This document shows, piece by piece, positions 19,353 through 20,898 of a DNA stretch of 20,898 bases (position 1 is the stretch's first letter; each line of letters starts with the position of its first letter). Origin of the DNA: Apostichopus parvimensis (taxonomy: Eukaryota > Echinodermata > Holothuroidea > Aspidochirotida > Stichopodidae). A program made the translations under genes and the position numbers. The stretch is taken from NCBI GenBank assembly GCA_000934455.1, contig KN887281.1, forward strand, positions 19,513-40,410. Direction: 5' to 3'. Below the pieces are notes generated by a model. That model ran no database searches, was not told the origin of the DNA, and saw nothing but the letters and a program-made list of their open reading frames with translations.

Positions 19353-19512
19353 ACATTATCTGTAAAGTAGGTGCATGAAGTGGGGGAGGAGAGGACCCTA
19401 CAACACATTTACAACACATACGTTTAGCCTTGTCGAGTATAAACTTTTTTTCACATTATCTGTTAAGGTGCATGAGGGGGAGGGGGGGGGAAGGAGAGGA
19501 CCTAACAACACA
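19353..19512. repeat. Diverged direct duplication, offset 100 bp
   Basis: ACATTATCTGT-AAG-GGTGCATGA, followed by a G-rich run, GGAGAGGACC and ACAACACA, occurs at 19353-19407 and again at 19453-19512. The second copy has an expanded G tract (19476-19490). Between and after the copies the sequences differ, so this is a short segment duplicated about 100 bp apart and then diverged. Confidence 0.75.
19476..19490. repeat. Poly(G) tract G5-A-G9
   Basis: The G-run expansion within the right copy of the duplicated segment. The left copy has only TGGGGGAGG at this place. Confidence 0.85.
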
Positions 19513-20466
19513 GTGGAAAGTTTTGCTCTATGAACGGCCCGTTGTTGGAGAATTAAATGCTGTTGCACGGACAGGAAGGGTTGCGGTTTTCACTCTTAGA
19601 AATTGCTGTGAGAGCACTGCACACTGTACTGTGTTCAGATTAGCGTAAAGGAGGACTTTACAAATTTCTTACGATGCTTTTGATTTGCTGGTGAAAAGTA
19701 CGAGCCTTAATATTGACCAATCAAGTCAAATTTTATATCACTAGAGAGAAGAGTCAACAAACTTTTCTTTGGCATAGGAAAGAAATTGGTTACGCAAAAC
19801 ACAATGTAAGCATTGAGAGATACTGTAGGGACATTTTGAAGAGGTTCACTGCTTTTCGAAGTGGTTTTTACTTTTTCAGATTAAAATGTACGGGGTTTCG
19901 TTCACACGGATAATAAATAACGACACATCATTGTAAAGAGGACACAATATTTTTCAAAATGACATAAGAGTTTTCTCAGTGCTATACTTAAATAGTTATG
20001 AAAAGGTTTAGCGCGAAATGTGCTTTATTTTGAAGCGATATTTGCTGCGTAACAGGGTGTTTTGTGCCGAGCAAGGATTCCATATGATTTACAACACACA
20101 GCCTAGTCACGTACAAATTGTTCCAGCATTCCATTATTTACAGGTCTGCAAACAAATCCTAAACAGTCACTTCCACATCCTTAATAGTGAAGAATCACCC
20201 AAATGTTAAATCACCCTGAGTTTTGTGTTTCTGATCCTAGACATGATGACTCATATTTAATATCTTGAACAGGTTCCTTAAATGTAACACAAACAATGAC
20301 TCATGCAGCACAATGTTGGTGAAGCCAAAAGAAGAACATGAAGATCCTGCCAACACTCAGAGAGCTAGGCTACAAGAACATTTATCTTGGTTGTGTGTAT
20401 ATTCAACTGGTTTCTCTGTCTGTCCTACATAAATGAAAGATGATGTAACCCATAACCTTCAAAATG
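19513..20466. other. Unassigned stretch
   Basis: Nothing identifiable. Open frames of 63-72 codons (19430-19648, 19713-19913, 20018-20209) have no recognisable motif. Confidence 0.45.
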
Positions 20467-20561
20467 GTTTCCTGCCCGCAAGGGGGAAACATCCTACACC
20501 TACTGTAAGCAGGGAGTTCCATAACAACTCCCTGCTGTAAGTCTGTGGGGACCACAGCAGG
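20467..20561. repeat. Cluster of hairpins
   Basis: Three inverted pairs lie within 95 bp. The first is GTTTCC (20467-20472) with GGAAAC (20485-20490), enclosing CCC-GCAA-GGG, a GNRA-type loop. The second is AGCAGGGAGTT (20508-20518) with AACTCCCTGCT (20526-20536), perfect 11-bp arms and a 7-base loop. The third is CCTGCTGT (20531-20538) with ACAGCAGG (20554-20561), which competes with the second. It could be part of a mobile element end or a transcribed structured region. No gene context supports either. Confidence 0.7.
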
Positions 20562-20898
20562 TTATTTTTCATGGCTACATTATATGATGGATTTTATGTG
20601 ACTCGTAAGGTGCTCGTTGTTTACACGAAATACTAAACTTTATTGGTTTAATCAGCAGGGAATAGTTTATCCTGTATCATGCCAAAAACGGACAAATTTG
20701 TGTTATGAATTCAAAGATGAATAGGAGATATTGTTATGTATATGAACCTTAAGGTTTGCTGTATTGGCCCCAAATAAGCTAGATATTCAAATATGGTCAC
20801 CTTTGGTCAAAATTCTTAAACTGTTACATTATTACAACCTTTGAGGAAATTTTCCTCACTGGGACATTCAGTCATCTTTGTGTGTTCCTTCAAAAAAA
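20562..20898. other. Unassigned right edge
   Basis: AT-rich sequence with no visible exon or element. It ends in a short A run at the window boundary. Confidence 0.5.

Noticed and set aside
19108..19419. 103-codon minus-strand frame.
   Set aside because: Its N-terminal part is encoded by the duplicated G-rich block and the rest has no recognisable motif. Not supported as a gene.
1..20898. CRISPR arrays, bacterial operons, phage or toxin-antitoxin systems.
   Set aside because: No spaced identical repeats with unique spacers, no packed frames and no prokaryotic gene families were seen. The tandem arrays are contiguous and diverged.
1..20898. tRNA, rRNA or other classical RNA genes.
   Set aside because: No cloverleaf with proper A/B boxes and acceptor stem was recognised by eye, and no rRNA-like conserved block was seen. 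A covariance-model scan would be the proper test.

Overview
The window looks like AT-rich, intron-dominated nuclear DNA from an animal. There are no long open frames, no operon-like gene packing and no bacterial promoter or ribosome-site pattern. Instead there are short coding islands bounded by GT/AG splice sites, several minisatellites, many poly(C)/poly(G) tracts, a degraded LINE 3' end and a small hAT-type DNA element. The exact host cannot be read from the sequence. A marine invertebrate deuterostome such as an echinoderm is a guess from general style only.

Only one gene can be supported. It lies on the minus strand and shows two internal coding exons, at 9766-9995 and 5543-5716, separated by an intron of about 4.05 kb. 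The first ends two bases into a codon and the second supplies the missing base, so the frame runs through. The joined part is about 134 residues of acidic, Ser/Asn/Glu-rich, probably disordered protein with two serine runs and short basic patches. I do not recognise the family. The 5' and 3' ends of the gene were not found, and may lie in this window or outside it.

Layout by region. 1-1500: unassigned, with a poly(C) doublet and an AAT microsatellite. 1523-1975: C/T-rich minisatellite. 2274-2700: GAGTAC-type minisatellite. 2700-5500: unassigned, with a few homopolymer tracts. 5543-5716: coding exon. 5895-6080: possible tRNA-derived SINE. 6165-7296: three copies of a ~231-bp tandem repeat, the first interrupted by a 446-bp hAT-like non-autonomous element with a perfect 8-bp target duplication. 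8090-8345: a faint TACTCATACTC-rich stretch resembling the reverse complement of the 2.3-kb minisatellite. 9766-9995: coding exon. 10215-10603: 3' end of a CR1/L2-like LINE ending in (ATT)6. 10.7-16.2 kb: unassigned, with the longest poly(C) tract and a pair of CCGGAT palindromes. 16200-16645: tandem array of ~91-92 bp units. 16.65-20.9 kb: unassigned, with a diverged 100-bp duplication and a hairpin cluster near the right edge.

I found no evidence for a novel enzymatic or defence system. The most informative structure is the nested insertion at 6.2-6.7 kb, where neighbouring tandem copies serve as internal empty-site controls.
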